DNA of 64,000 nucleotides from Prevotellaceae bacterium (GTDB lineage: Bacteria > Bacteroidota > Bacteroidia > Bacteroidales > Muribaculaceae), in NCBI GenBank assembly GCA_021772015.1, contig JAETNS010000008.1, positions 62,001-126,000 of the forward strand, in the 5' to 3' direction. The translations under genes were made by a program, and so were the position numbers. Below, in pieces: positions 43,492 to 52,690 of this stretch. Below the pieces are notes generated by a model. It searched no databases and was not told where the DNA came from. It saw only the letters and a list, made by a program, of their open reading frames with translations. Numbering within the stretch: position 1 is the stretch's first letter; every line of letters begins with the position of its first letter.

Positions 43492-44388
43492 TCATTCAGG
43501 TTTCGCAGGCTCCATATGTATGGAAATGTAAGTTCCCGCGCCGAAGCGTGATTTCAGCAACCGTTCGGCGTGGGTAGCCAGGGAATGTGCCTCTGTCAGG
43601 GTCATGTTCCCGTCCATTTTTGCATGGAGGTCCACGGCAATGTCATTCCCGATGCGGCGTGTGCGGAGATTGTGAATGGCTTTGATCCCGTCAACTGACA
43701 TTACGATGTCGCGGATCTCCTTCTCTGTGTTTGCGGGCAGAGAGCCTTCGAGCAACTCGATGACCGATGGCTTTATAATGTCATAGCCGGTCTTGACGAT
43801 GAAGAAGCTGACGAGAATTGCTGCCACGGGGTCGAGTACCCTCCATCGGTCTCCGAGAAACATCGCTCCGGCAATTCCGACAAGTGTGCCGAGCGAGGAT
43901 ATCGCGTCGCTGCGGTGGTGCCAGGCGTTTGCCACCACAGCCTGGGAGTTAAGGCTCTTCCCTTTTATGACGGTATAGCGGTATAGGATCTCCTTGGAGA
44001 TTATGGAGATGACAGCCACCACCAGTGCCAGCATCCCCGGACGTGGAAGCTCTCTCCCGTGGAAGCTGTCGATCACCATCCCGAGACCGTTGGCAAAAAG
44101 TCCGACTCCGGCTCCGGCAAGAATGAGCCCGATGATCAGTGTGGCGAGGGTCTCGAATTTTCCATGACCGTATCCGTGGTTGTCATCACGGGGTTTACCT
44201 GAAATCCTGACAAAGATCAGCACGATTATGTCGGTTACGAAGTCGGAAAGGGAGTGGATCGCGTCGGCCACCATCGCCGAACTTCTCCCCACGATGCCTG
44301 CCACAAGTTTGATGACGATCAACAGGGCGTTGACCGCGGTGCCGACCAGTGTGACCTTGTATATTCCTTTTTCCCGTTGATTCATCAT
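43492..44388 (-). CDS. Cation diffusion facilitator metal transporter
   Basis: 298 residues from the ATG at 44388 (another ATG directly follows). The upstream 144 codons of the open frame run into the divergent pncB gene and are not coding. Six membrane segments are present. The metal-site motifs are HSLSDF in helix 2 and HHRSDAISS in helix 5; GHGKFET lies in the loop between. A C-terminal cytosolic domain (EIRDIVMSVDGIKAIHNLRTRR) is complete. It exports divalent metals such as zinc, iron or manganese by proton antiport. The metal is not evident from sequence. Confidence 0.93.
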   Translation of the reverse strand: MMNQREKGIYKVTLVGTAVNALLIVIKLVAGIVGRSSAMVADAIHSLSDFVTDIIVLIFVRISGKPRDDNHGYGHGKFETLATLIIGLILAGAGVGLFANGLGMVIDSFHGRELPRPGMLALVVAVISIISKEILYRYTVIKGKSLNSQAVVANAWHHRSDAISSLGTLVGIAGAMFLGDRWRVLDPVAAILVSFFIVKTGYDIIKPSVIELLEGSLPANTEKEIRDIVMSVDGIKAIHNLRTRRIGNDIAVDLHAKMDGNMTLTEAHSLATHAERLLKSRFGAGTYISIHMEPAKPE

Positions 44389-44505
44389 ATGAGATGGCCT
44401 TTCATAATATAACGCCGTATCGCCGGCAGTTATTGCGGCGCGGGTGAATTGAAAACTGTCTGTCGGAGTTGTTTGTTTATATATCATACTCTTCATTGAC
44501 AGGCC

Positions 44506-45708
44506 ATGCGACAGATTATAACCCACTTCACAGATGATGACCTCTACAAGTTCACGATGTGTTGCGCCGTGATCGAGAATTTCCCACGGACCATGGTGAA
44601 ATACCGCTTCATTGACCGAGGCTCCACAGTCTATCCTCCCGGCTTCGCCCGCCTGGTAGAGGAGCAGGTGGAGATGCTTGAGGATGTCACTATCACAGAG
44701 GAAGAGATCTCCTTCATGCGCCGCCGTTGCAGGTATATCCCCGGATGGTTCTACAGTTTCCTGAAGGGGTTTCGATATGACCGGCGGCTTGTCACTGTCA
44801 GCCAGGATGCCGAAGGCCATCTGTCTATCGGGTTCGAGGGAAACTGGAGCGACACGATCTTGTTGGAGGTCAAGGTGCTTGCCATTGTCTCCGAATTATA
44901 TTACATGGTCACCGGCGAGTCTGCCGGGTTTGATTATGACGACTATTACCGCCGCTCATATGACAAGGCCGTCAGGATGATAGAGGCCGGATGTGTGTTC
45001 AGCGACTTCGGCACGCGCCGTCGTGCTTCGGCCCGCAGTCAGGAGACCGCCATCAAGGCGATGCATGACTGTCAACTGGAGATGAAAGGTCCGGGATGTT
45101 TCATCGGCACGAGCAATGTCTATTACGCCATGAAATATGACCTGACCCCGATCGGCACGATGGCCCATGAGCTTGTCTGCGCCATAGCGGGAATGTATGG
45201 CCCGCTTATGGCCAACCATATCGCCATGAACGCCTGGCGCAAGACATATCGCGGGGCATTGGGGACATTCCTGTATGACACTTACGGCTGGCGCATTTTC
45301 AGCTTGAATTTCTCGGAGGACTTCGCCAACATGTTCAAGGGGCTGCGGGTAGACAGCGGTGATAATCTGGAGCAGCTTGAACTGATAATAGACAAATATC
45401 GCTCGCTCCACATAGACCCTGCGTCAAAACAGGTCGTTTTCAGCAACGCCCTCGATGTCAACCGCGCAATAGAGTTGCAACGCCACGCCGCCGGGCGGTG
45501 TCTCCCCTCTTTCGGGATAGGCACCCATTTTACAAACGATTTCCCCGGCGTTAAGCCGAGGAATATCGTGATAAAGCTTACGGATGTAAAGATAACGGAA
45601 TCATGGCCTTTTTACAGCCCGACCTGCAAGCTAAGCGAGGACAAGGGTAAGTACACCGGCGATCCCGCCACTGTCCGCCGCTTCATGGAAATCCTGCATC
45701 TTCAGTGA
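44506..45708 (+). CDS. pncB: Nicotinate phosphoribosyltransferase
   Basis: 400 residues, full length. Converts nicotinate and PRPP to nicotinate mononucleotide, the first step of NAD salvage. The start ITHFTDDDLYKFTMCCAV matches the DxYKxTM start of the family. FSDFGTRRRASARSQE carries catalytic and phosphate-binding residues, GTSNVYYAMKYDLTPIGTMAHE the active-site region with its histidine, and FGIGTHFTNDF the PRPP end. Convergent with the esterase gene; only 8 nt separate the two stop codons. Confidence 0.95.
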   Translation: MRQIITHFTDDDLYKFTMCCAVIENFPRTMVKYRFIDRGSTVYPPGFARLVEEQVEMLEDVTITEEEISFMRRRCRYIPGWFYSFLKGFRYDRRLVTVSQDAEGHLSIGFEGNWSDTILLEVKVLAIVSELYYMVTGESAGFDYDDYYRRSYDKAVRMIEAGCVFSDFGTRRRASARSQETAIKAMHDCQLEMKGPGCFIGTSNVYYAMKYDLTPIGTMAHELVCAIAGMYGPLMANHIAMNAWRKTYRGALGTFLYDTYGWRIFSLNFSEDFANMFKGLRVDSGDNLEQLELIIDKYRSLHIDPASKQVVFSNALDVNRAIELQRHAAGRCLPSFGIGTHFTNDFPGVKPRNIVIKLTDVKITESWPFYSPTCKLSEDKGKYTGDPATVRRFMEILHLQ

Positions 45709-45716
45709 TCGGTTAC

Positions 45717-47012
45717 TTATTCGGGCATGATGGAATAGAAGAAGTCCATGAACGCGCCATACCAGTCGGGGGTGACCCAGTGGCCGTTCTCCGGCATGAT
45801 GACATAGCGCTTGTCGGGGGTGTCGAAGAGGTTGAACGAAGCGAAGTTGGTATGGGGCGGACAGACTGGATCCTGCAAGCCGAAGGTGGCGAGGACCGGG
45901 CATTTCACCCACGGGGCGAGGTTCTTGGTATCGAAGTATGACAGGAACCTATACATCTCCTCGTCTGACAGTCCTTTCTCTTTCTGGCAGCGCAAGGCTA
46001 CTTCGCCGGGCCAATGGACTATACGGAAATAGTCGGGATAGTCACCCAGAAATGTGATGGCGGGAGCTATTCCCTTGATGCGGCCTCCGCCAAGGGCTGC
46101 CGACGCTACGGTGAAAGCTCCTCCCTGACTCTGCCCCTGGGAGTAGACGCGGGTGGTGTCGGTCTTCTCGCGGGAGGTCACGAAGTCTATTGCCCTGACC
46201 ACATCCATGAATGCGGCCCGGTAATAATATTTGTCCTTGTCGCCGAAATTCCACGCGAACCAGTCGCCGTATCGGTTTTTTCCGTCGCGGTTGTCGAGAA
46301 GCTGGCCACGGGTCGAGAGGAAAAACTCGATCCATCCGGGTTTGTCGTCGGGATTCCCGTAATAGATCTGAGAAGTACCGCCGTCATATCCCTGATAGGT
46401 GATGAGGGCCGGATATTTCCCCGGAGCTGTCGGCTCGGAATAGAACCCCCGGATCACCACCGGTTCGCCGCCTGTCGAGTCAGGCAACGATTTCATCTCG
46501 ACCAGATACACATTCTTGTTGGCGGAAGAACGGTAGGGATCGCGTGTAAGCTTGTATTCCGGCGCGACAGTGGCGAGTTCGTCGAGAGCCTGCTTCCAGA
46601 ATGTCTCGAAGTCGGGCTGACGGTCAGTCGGGGATACGATGGAAGTCGGATCGTAACCGATATTGAACGGTTTAAGGTCTGTTTCCCCGACCTTGACTTG
46701 CGCCTGATAGAAGCCCGGAGCGAGGGAGAGGTCATCAAAGACCACCTCTGTGGAGTCTCCTGCCGCGATGACCGCTTTTTTCGAGAAATCGCCGGCAGGA
46801 AGTTTGGTGTCGGTCAACAGGGAAAGGGTGACAGTCGCGTCTGCGGGAGTCGCGTCGCGGTTTACGACGTTGACAGTTATGGCAGGGGTCTCACCTTTTT
46901 CCCAACAGCGGAAATTGGTTTTGTCAATCCTCCCCTCCACGGCAGCCGAGGAGGAGAGCAGAGCCGGCAACAATAGTGCCGGGATCAGGAATTGTCTTGG
47001 ATTCAGATTCAT
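45717..47012 (-). CDS. Secreted acetyl-xylan-esterase-like hydrolase (AXE1/cephalosporin-C deacetylase type)
   Basis: 431 residues. A signal peptide (FLIPALLLPALLSSSAA) is followed by a beta-sandwich of about 100 residues (TNFRCWEKGETPAITVNVVN), then an alpha/beta hydrolase. The nucleophile is S295 in GQSQGG; CPVLATFGLQDPVCPPHTNF holds the acid, and ENGHW near the end supplies the histidine. AXE1 members remove acetyl groups from polysaccharides or oligosaccharides. It is the last gene of the utilization operon, 27 nt after the GH3 gene, so it may trim acetylated glucan, xylan or a mixed substrate. Confidence 0.85.
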   Translation of the reverse strand: MNLNPRQFLIPALLLPALLSSSAAVEGRIDKTNFRCWEKGETPAITVNVVNRDATPADATVTLSLLTDTKLPAGDFSKKAVIAAGDSTEVVFDDLSLAPGFYQAQVKVGETDLKPFNIGYDPTSIVSPTDRQPDFETFWKQALDELATVAPEYKLTRDPYRSSANKNVYLVEMKSLPDSTGGEPVVIRGFYSEPTAPGKYPALITYQGYDGGTSQIYYGNPDDKPGWIEFFLSTRGQLLDNRDGKNRYGDWFAWNFGDKDKYYYRAAFMDVVRAIDFVTSREKTDTTRVYSQGQSQGGAFTVASAALGGGRIKGIAPAITFLGDYPDYFRIVHWPGEVALRCQKEKGLSDEEMYRFLSYFDTKNLAPWVKCPVLATFGLQDPVCPPHTNFASFNLFDTPDKRYVIMPENGHWVTPDWYGAFMDFFYSIMPE

Positions 47013-47039
47013 AGGGAATGATGGAAGTAAGGAAGTTTG

Positions 47040-49295
47040 TCACTGCTCGGTGAGGGTGAAAGTCGCCGGTGTGCCGGACGCGCTGTCACCTGCCGTCCAT
47101 ACCCGGAACTCGCCCGGCTCGATGATCGGTTTGCCGTCAAGACCGTGATAGGCGAGCTGAGCCGGGGTAAGGGTGAAGCTGACCACTTGGCTTTCCCCCG
47201 GCTTAAGGGATATCTTTTTGAAATCTTTCAGTTCCTTTACAGGCCGTGCGAGTGAGCCGACCATGTCGCGGACATAGAGCTGCACGGTCTCCTGACCCTC
47301 CCGGTCGCCGGTGTTTGTCACTGTGCATTCCACAGTCAGAGGCTCGCCGGACCTCTTGGCGAGTGTTGCCGAAGAGAGTCGCGGTGACGAGATGTCGAAA
47401 GTGGTGTAGCTCAATCCGTAACCGAAGGGATATAGGGGATCTTTCCCTGCGTCGAGATAGTAGGAAGTGCAACCTGTCGATGTCTGTATTGCTTCCAGAG
47501 GGATAGAATCAAGGTCGACAGTCCACTCCGGCGGACGGCCTGTGTTCTTATGGGCGTAATAGATCGGGTATTGTCCGGTCATTTTTGCCATTGTGACAGG
47601 AAGTTTGCCTGATGGATTGGCTTTACCGGACAACAGGTTTGCCAACGCTTCGCCGGCCATCGTCCCCCCGTGGAAAGTGTAGAGGACAGCGTCGGCTATG
47701 GCGTTTTCTTTCTTTATGGTCAGCGGGCGGCCGGCCATGAAGACCACGGCCAACGGTTTGCCGGTCTTGTCAAGGGCTTCGAGCAAAGCGGTCTGCGCCC
47801 CTTTCAGGTCAAGATCAGCCATGCAGTGTGCCTCTCCCGACATCACCGCCTCCTCGCCGAGGAAGCATATCACCGCATCAGCCTCCGAAGCAGCCTTCAC
47901 TGCCTCGGGAATACCGTCGAGGGATATGTCGCGGGTGAATTTCACCCCCGGAGAATATGAGACATTCTTCTCTCCGTAGAGTTTTCGCAGGGCAGCCAAC
48001 GGGGTCACGGAATGTTCCCGTTGGATATCAGGCGCCCATGTGCCTCCCTGATCGTAAGGAGCGTCAGCCATCGGACCGATGACGGCGATTCTCCTGACAT
48101 CTTTTCCCAACGGGAGCATACCGTTGTTTTTCAGAAGTATCGCACTTTCCTCTGCGGCCTTTGTGGCAGCCGCGAGATGTGACGGGCTGTAGGAGGGTGA
48201 AGGCTTTGACAGATCGATATATGGATTCTCGAAAAGTCCGAGCCGGAATTTCAGCCGCAACACATTCCTGACAAGGTCATCTATGACATTCTCGTCAAGT
48301 TTCCCCTCTCTGACCAATGCCTCCATAGCGTCGGGGTATGAATGTCCCTCCATGTCGATGTCGACACCGGCATTCGCGGCGAGCAGCGCGGCTGCTTTCT
48401 TATCGGCAGCCACCCCGTGGTTTATCATCTCCGTTATGGCGTTCCAGTCGCTGACCAGCACCCCGTCGAAGCCCCATTTGTCACGCAGGATATCACGCAT
48501 GAGCCATTGGTTGCCTGACGAGGGGACACCGTTGATGTCGTTGAAAGATGTCATGAAAGTCGCGACTCCGGCATTGGCCGCAGCCTCGAAAGGAGGCAGC
48601 ACGACATCCGCCAAGAGGGGGAGTGGCAACCAGGTTGTGTTGTAGTCCTTGCCGCTCTCGCTGTAGCCATATCCGGCGAAATGCTTCGCGCAGGCGGCGA
48701 CGGCTGTAGGATCGGCAAGGTTGTCGGTCTGGTAGCCACGGATCATGGCCACACCCATCCGCTCGTTGAGCAGCGGGTCCTCTCCGGCAGATTCGGCGAT
48801 ACGTCCCCAGCGGGCATCGCGGGAGACATCGATCATCGGGGAGAAAGTCCAACGGATTCCGCATGCTGACGCTTCGATGGCGGCGATGCGGGCGGCCTCC
48901 TCCACCAGGTCGGGATTCCAGGTCGCGGCCTGTCCCAGCGGTATCGGGAAGACTGTGTTGAACCCGTGGATCACGTCGCGTGCGAAAATCAGGGGGATTC
49001 CGAGCCGCGACTCCTCCACCGCTTTGCGCTGGAGGCGGTTGACGACTTCCGGATTGACCTCATTTATGATCGATCCGACGCGCCCTTGCGCAACGGCGGC
49101 AGACAGTGTGTCGAACTGGGCGGTGTTAAATTGGTTGAGCTGGCCGATTTTCTCCTGCAAGGTCATGAGGTCAAGCAGAGAGTCGATCCTGGCCTCCATG
49201 ACCGCGTCTTTTGGAGGAGCGGCAACGCATGAGGCCACGGCAACAAACGCCGACATGGCTGCGGCTGTGATTTTTTCAAATGATATTCTCATCAA
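47040..49295 (-). CDS. bglX: Glycoside hydrolase family 3, beta-glucosidase-like
   Basis: 751 residues, the BglX layout. A signal peptide (ISFEKITAAAMSAFVAVAS, Ala-rich) is followed by the GH3 N-terminal barrel with nucleophile D283 in VLVSDWNAI, KHFAGYG around residue 205, the GH3 C-terminal domain (VIGPMADAPYDQGGTWAPD) and the fibronectin-like domain (VTNTGDREGQETVQLYVRD). It probably releases glucose from beta-linked oligosaccharides in the periplasm. Preceded by a hairpin and a -7-like TAACTTTG at 49377-49384, so it may also have its own promoter. Gene symbol by similarity. Confidence 0.9.
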   Translation of the reverse strand: MMRISFEKITAAAMSAFVAVASCVAAPPKDAVMEARIDSLLDLMTLQEKIGQLNQFNTAQFDTLSAAVAQGRVGSIINEVNPEVVNRLQRKAVEESRLGIPLIFARDVIHGFNTVFPIPLGQAATWNPDLVEEAARIAAIEASACGIRWTFSPMIDVSRDARWGRIAESAGEDPLLNERMGVAMIRGYQTDNLADPTAVAACAKHFAGYGYSESGKDYNTTWLPLPLLADVVLPPFEAAANAGVATFMTSFNDINGVPSSGNQWLMRDILRDKWGFDGVLVSDWNAITEMINHGVAADKKAAALLAANAGVDIDMEGHSYPDAMEALVREGKLDENVIDDLVRNVLRLKFRLGLFENPYIDLSKPSPSYSPSHLAAATKAAEESAILLKNNGMLPLGKDVRRIAVIGPMADAPYDQGGTWAPDIQREHSVTPLAALRKLYGEKNVSYSPGVKFTRDISLDGIPEAVKAASEADAVICFLGEEAVMSGEAHCMADLDLKGAQTALLEALDKTGKPLAVVFMAGRPLTIKKENAIADAVLYTFHGGTMAGEALANLLSGKANPSGKLPVTMAKMTGQYPIYYAHKNTGRPPEWTVDLDSIPLEAIQTSTGCTSYYLDAGKDPLYPFGYGLSYTTFDISSPRLSSATLAKRSGEPLTVECTVTNTGDREGQETVQLYVRDMVGSLARPVKELKDFKKISLKPGESQVVSFTLTPAQLAYHGLDGKPIIEPGEFRVWTAGDSASGTPATFTLTEQ

Positions 49296-49333
49296 GGATG
49301 TTTTAAGGATATGTAGTTGTTAAGGAATAGTCA

Positions 49334-49375
49334 GGGAGCCGCGACTCCGAAGTGTTCAAGAAGTGCGCGGCTCCC
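49334..49375 (-). terminator. Hairpin between the BspA-like gene and GH3
   Basis: A perfect 10-bp stem gggagccgcg/cgcggctccc, 25 nt past the stop at 49400. It may attenuate read-through inside the operon. Confidence 0.6.
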
Positions 49376-49399
49376 GCAAAGTTACGGAAAATGTTTGAT

Positions 49400-51085
49400 T
49401 TATTTGAGTATCTTGACTACGGATTTGCCGGCGCGGAGGATATATGCCCCTGCGGGGAGAGAAGATATTTCGATATGGTTTGACGCGGATGAGATAACAA
49501 CACGTCCGGCCATGTCGTAAATTTCGATGCCGGCCACGGGAGCGTAGAATGTGTCGCCCTGGCGGGTGATGTTACCGTTGGCGGCCTCGACATTCTCAAT
49601 TCCTGATACGGGATTGCCCATAGCGACCTTTACATGGATTTGGTTCATTGCCGGGGTCACTGTCACCGGAACGGTCACAGGCTGTTTCTGCAGATCGGCG
49701 ATCTCTCCTGTGGCGGCATAGAGCAGGTTGGGGTCGGCAGGTTCATCGGCGGAGTCATCCTCTTCTGCGTCATCTTCGGCGTAGGTGGCCTGAGTCGCGA
49801 AACGGATCTCTGCGATATATAGTTTGTTGTCGGCTTCCTCGGCGAACTCTACTTTGAACTGTCCTTCACCTTCAAGCACTTCATTCGCGAAGTCGGTATG
49901 GGCGGTGCCGTTGACGATGAATGAGACTTTTACATGAGAAGCGTCCACTTCTTCCGGCAGATCCACCACAGGAGCCATTACCGGAGTTGTCAGTGCCACA
50001 AGGTTCATGGTGTTGTAAGGAGCAGTGTTCCGGAAGCTTTCCAATGCGGAGGCAAGAACTTTGAAAGTAGTGTTTGGATTCTTGGCAACTTGGCTGAAGG
50101 AGCCGGTCCATGCTCCCGAACCGACATTGACAGTGGCTTTGGGGGCGGCGGGGGCGCGACAGATAAATGTACGCTTGACATCGTCGGTCTGAACGAAGAA
50201 ACATCCGTCAGGGATTTTTGTCCATAAATTGGCCTGGTCAGTTATTGTGAATTCCGGCATCGTCTTCACGCTCTGGAATGCATAAGTGCCTACAGAAGTT
50301 ATATTGGGAGACAATTCTGTAAACTGTACTTTTGTGGCGGAAAAAACACTGCCTGGAATGGTTTTCAGTCCCTCAGGCCAGCTTGAGAATGTGCAGTTGG
50401 TACGTCTGAATGCACGTTCACCGAGTGTTTCCAGATCTCTGGGAAGTTTGGAGAAAGTGATACCCGACAAGGGTATTTTCGCGGTATTGTCCTCGTTGAA
50501 CGCGTCTCCGCCAATTGTTCTGACAGTTTCCGGCAGTTCGGAAAGTTCCAGGGATGAGCATCCCCTGAATGCATCCGCCGAGATAGAGGTCAGATAAGGA
50601 GGCAGCGCTTGCAGACGTAATTTCTCACAACCGGAAAAACAATATTGGTTGATTCCCCTTATGCCGTCAGGGAGGTTTACGGATTCTAATTTCTTACAGT
50701 TGAAGAATACGCCGCCAGAAAGACCTGTCAGAGTTGTCGGCAGTTTTACCTCTACGACATTCATGGTCTGGAGTATGCCTTCTTTGTCATAATCTCCGCC
50801 GGGGAGCTTGTTATTGGTGAATTTCGCCTGCGAGAGATCAAGCGCCAGCAATGACGGGCGGAGGTTTTTGCGGATCGCGGCGAAGTCGGTTGCATTCATG
50901 GCGGCCTCACCGGTGATGGTCAGGTCGGTGATGTCGGCCATTGAGGTCAGGTTGTCGTTGGCGGCGATAGCGGCGTTAAGCTCGGCTTCAAGACCTCCGG
51001 CGGTGGTATGTTCGATGGTGACGCTTTCGGCGGAAACGGTCAGCAATGAGACAGCGAAAGCGGCCACTAATGATATTCGTTTCAT
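49400..51085 (-). CDS. Secreted BspA-like leucine-rich protein with type IX sorting-like C-terminus
   Basis: 561 residues with a signal peptide (ISLVAAFAVSLLTVSA). Residues about 100-330 are LRR_5/BspA-type repeats: LPTTLTGLSGGVFFNCKKLESVNLP, YCFSGCEKLRLQALPPYLTSI and similar lines of about 23 residues. A Glu/Asp-rich stretch near 430 is followed by VSGIENVEAANGN. The last 60 residues, with IEIYDMAGRVV, LPAGAYILRAG and VVKILK, look like a type A type IX sorting domain. BspA-like proteins commonly mediate adhesion or protein binding at the cell surface. Its place inside a carbohydrate operon is unusual. Confidence 0.82.
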   Translation of the reverse strand: MKRISLVAAFAVSLLTVSAESVTIEHTTAGGLEAELNAAIAANDNLTSMADITDLTITGEAAMNATDFAAIRKNLRPSLLALDLSQAKFTNNKLPGGDYDKEGILQTMNVVEVKLPTTLTGLSGGVFFNCKKLESVNLPDGIRGINQYCFSGCEKLRLQALPPYLTSISADAFRGCSSLELSELPETVRTIGGDAFNEDNTAKIPLSGITFSKLPRDLETLGERAFRRTNCTFSSWPEGLKTIPGSVFSATKVQFTELSPNITSVGTYAFQSVKTMPEFTITDQANLWTKIPDGCFFVQTDDVKRTFICRAPAAPKATVNVGSGAWTGSFSQVAKNPNTTFKVLASALESFRNTAPYNTMNLVALTTPVMAPVVDLPEEVDASHVKVSFIVNGTAHTDFANEVLEGEGQFKVEFAEEADNKLYIAEIRFATQATYAEDDAEEDDSADEPADPNLLYAATGEIADLQKQPVTVPVTVTPAMNQIHVKVAMGNPVSGIENVEAANGNITRQGDTFYAPVAGIEIYDMAGRVVISSASNHIEISSLPAGAYILRAGKSVVKILK

Positions 51086-51148
51086 CAGTGTGAATGTTTT
51101 AGGTAAGGGAAAGATGTGGGGGGAGGGGAGAGAGTTAAGAGAAGTATG

Positions 51149-51176
51149 GAGGAGGCGCGGCTTTCCGCGCCTCCTC
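51149..51176 (-). terminator. Hairpin between the beta-helix and BspA-like genes
   Basis: A perfect 12-bp stem gaggaggcgcgg/ccgcgcctcctc with a 4-nt loop, 11 nt past the stop at 51187. No T tract; possibly partial termination. Confidence 0.7.
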
Positions 51177-51186
51177 TCAATGATTC

Positions 51187-52653
51187 TTAGAGGCGTACCT
51201 TGGTTGCCTTGTTGCCCTGCCGGCGGATGAAGATGCCGTTTTCAGGGTTGTTCACGCGCATACCCTGGAGGTTGTAGTATTCCACGGGGGCGTTGGGATC
51301 CTCTACATCAGAGACAACAGACTCAACACCGGCCTTGCCTTCAAACTCGTAAGCACCGATGTCCTTGCCGTCCTTGTTGGCGTAGCCTCGGCAGTCGGTG
51401 GCGGGGATATAGTTCACGTCATCGCTCCATTCAGCAGAGTTGTCGATACCGGCGTTGACCAGCGGGGAGTTCTCGCGCAGGATGGGAAGGAAGGGAACGA
51501 AACCTTCGTCACGGGTGCCGAGGGTGGTGCTTACACCGAGGGCGGTCATTGTCTGGTCCTTGCAGAGACCGATGGTGTTGTTGGCGGAAGCGGCATTGGC
51601 GTTGAAGTCGGGATCGTCCATGTTCTCGTTGACACCGCGCTCGGCTCCGTAGAGGATGTTGTTGCGGGCTACGATGGCCTGACGGTCAGCCTCGGCGATG
51701 GAAAGCTCGGAGAGGACGCAGGCACGGTTGGCGTAAACAAAGTTGTTGAACATGTAGATCGGCTCCAGCTGGAAATAAAGGCGGAGCGCGCCGTCATTGT
51801 TGTAGAAGGTGTTGTTGGCAAGGATCGTCTCGCAGTCGGAAGAGTCGGAAATGTCGATGCAAGCCTGATAGTTGTCCTTGCTGGTGTTGTCTACGAATGT
51901 TGTGTTGGTCACGACAAGCTTCTTGCAGCCTGCGAAGTTCACACCGGGCTGGTTGGAGGGGTCATAGATGCCGATACATGTGCCTTGTCCTCCCTGATCG
52001 AGGGAGTTCTTGTAGAATGTGCAGTTGTCTACATACAGTTCGCCGTCCATTGTCTGCGGACCGCGTTGCATGATGGCCGCGCCTCTGGCACCGCCTCCGA
52101 TGATATAGTTGTGCTCGAAGTATGAGTTGGTCACACGGACGATATGGCCACGGCTGCCGATGGCTGCGCCGCATGATCCGGCCTCATTGTCGATGAAGCG
52201 GCAACGATCGACATTCAACTCCTCGCCGGCGAAATAGATCGCTCCGCCGAGCACATATTCAACCTGACGGCCGTTGACGAAATTGAGCCCGCGCAGGGTC
52301 ACTTTCGAGTTGTCGGCGGCGCGGAAGATGCGGACTGCCTCGCCTCCCTCAAAACCGGGCTTCTCTGCGCCCTTGAGAGTTGTGTTGTCACCTTCGATGG
52401 TGCATATCTTGTTCTTGTCGAGGTTGAGCTGGCCTGCCATCATGAAGGTGGCATCCTTCTCGAGGTGGATGATAGTCTCTTCGTTGTCTTTCACGCAGAG
52501 CACTGCCATTTCGGGAGTAGCGAATGGCTTGGCCTCGGTGCCGGGATTCTCGTCAGAACCGTTTGTGGCGACCCAATATTCAACTGCGCCGAAAGATTGC
52601 GATACGCCGATTACAGCGGCTGCCGCGATGGAGAGTAACTGTTTCTTGTTCAT
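51187..52653 (-). CDS. Secreted right-handed parallel beta-helix protein with sorting-like tail
   Basis: 488 residues with a signal peptide (LLSIAAAAVIGVSQSFG). The mature start VEYWVATNGSDENPGTEAKPF is the typical entry to a choice-of-anchor-Q/pectate-lyase-like beta helix. Repeated coils follow: ALRGLNFVNGRQVEYVLGGAIYF-like, NSYFEHNYIIGGGARGAAIM, VDNCTFYKNS, TNTTFVDNT and ANNTFYNND. The C-terminal EYYNLQGMRV plus GIFIRRQGNKATKVRL is the tail shared with other secreted proteins here. Such folds occur in polysaccharide lyases, but also in binding proteins; no lyase motif is evident to me. Confidence 0.82.
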   Translation of the reverse strand: MNKKQLLSIAAAAVIGVSQSFGAVEYWVATNGSDENPGTEAKPFATPEMAVLCVKDNEETIIHLEKDATFMMAGQLNLDKNKICTIEGDNTTLKGAEKPGFEGGEAVRIFRAADNSKVTLRGLNFVNGRQVEYVLGGAIYFAGEELNVDRCRFIDNEAGSCGAAIGSRGHIVRVTNSYFEHNYIIGGGARGAAIMQRGPQTMDGELYVDNCTFYKNSLDQGGQGTCIGIYDPSNQPGVNFAGCKKLVVTNTTFVDNTSKDNYQACIDISDSSDCETILANNTFYNNDGALRLYFQLEPIYMFNNFVYANRACVLSELSIAEADRQAIVARNNILYGAERGVNENMDDPDFNANAASANNTIGLCKDQTMTALGVSTTLGTRDEGFVPFLPILRENSPLVNAGIDNSAEWSDDVNYIPATDCRGYANKDGKDIGAYEFEGKAGVESVVSDVEDPNAPVEYYNLQGMRVNNPENGIFIRRQGNKATKVRL

Positions 52654-52690
52654 GGTTTTTTATGTTGTTTAGGTTGTTGTCAGTGGGTTG

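Noticed and set aside
46014-46976. 320-codon plus-strand frame antisense to the esterase
   Set aside because: The esterase on the minus strand has a full set of catalytic motifs and a signal peptide; the opposite frame has neither.
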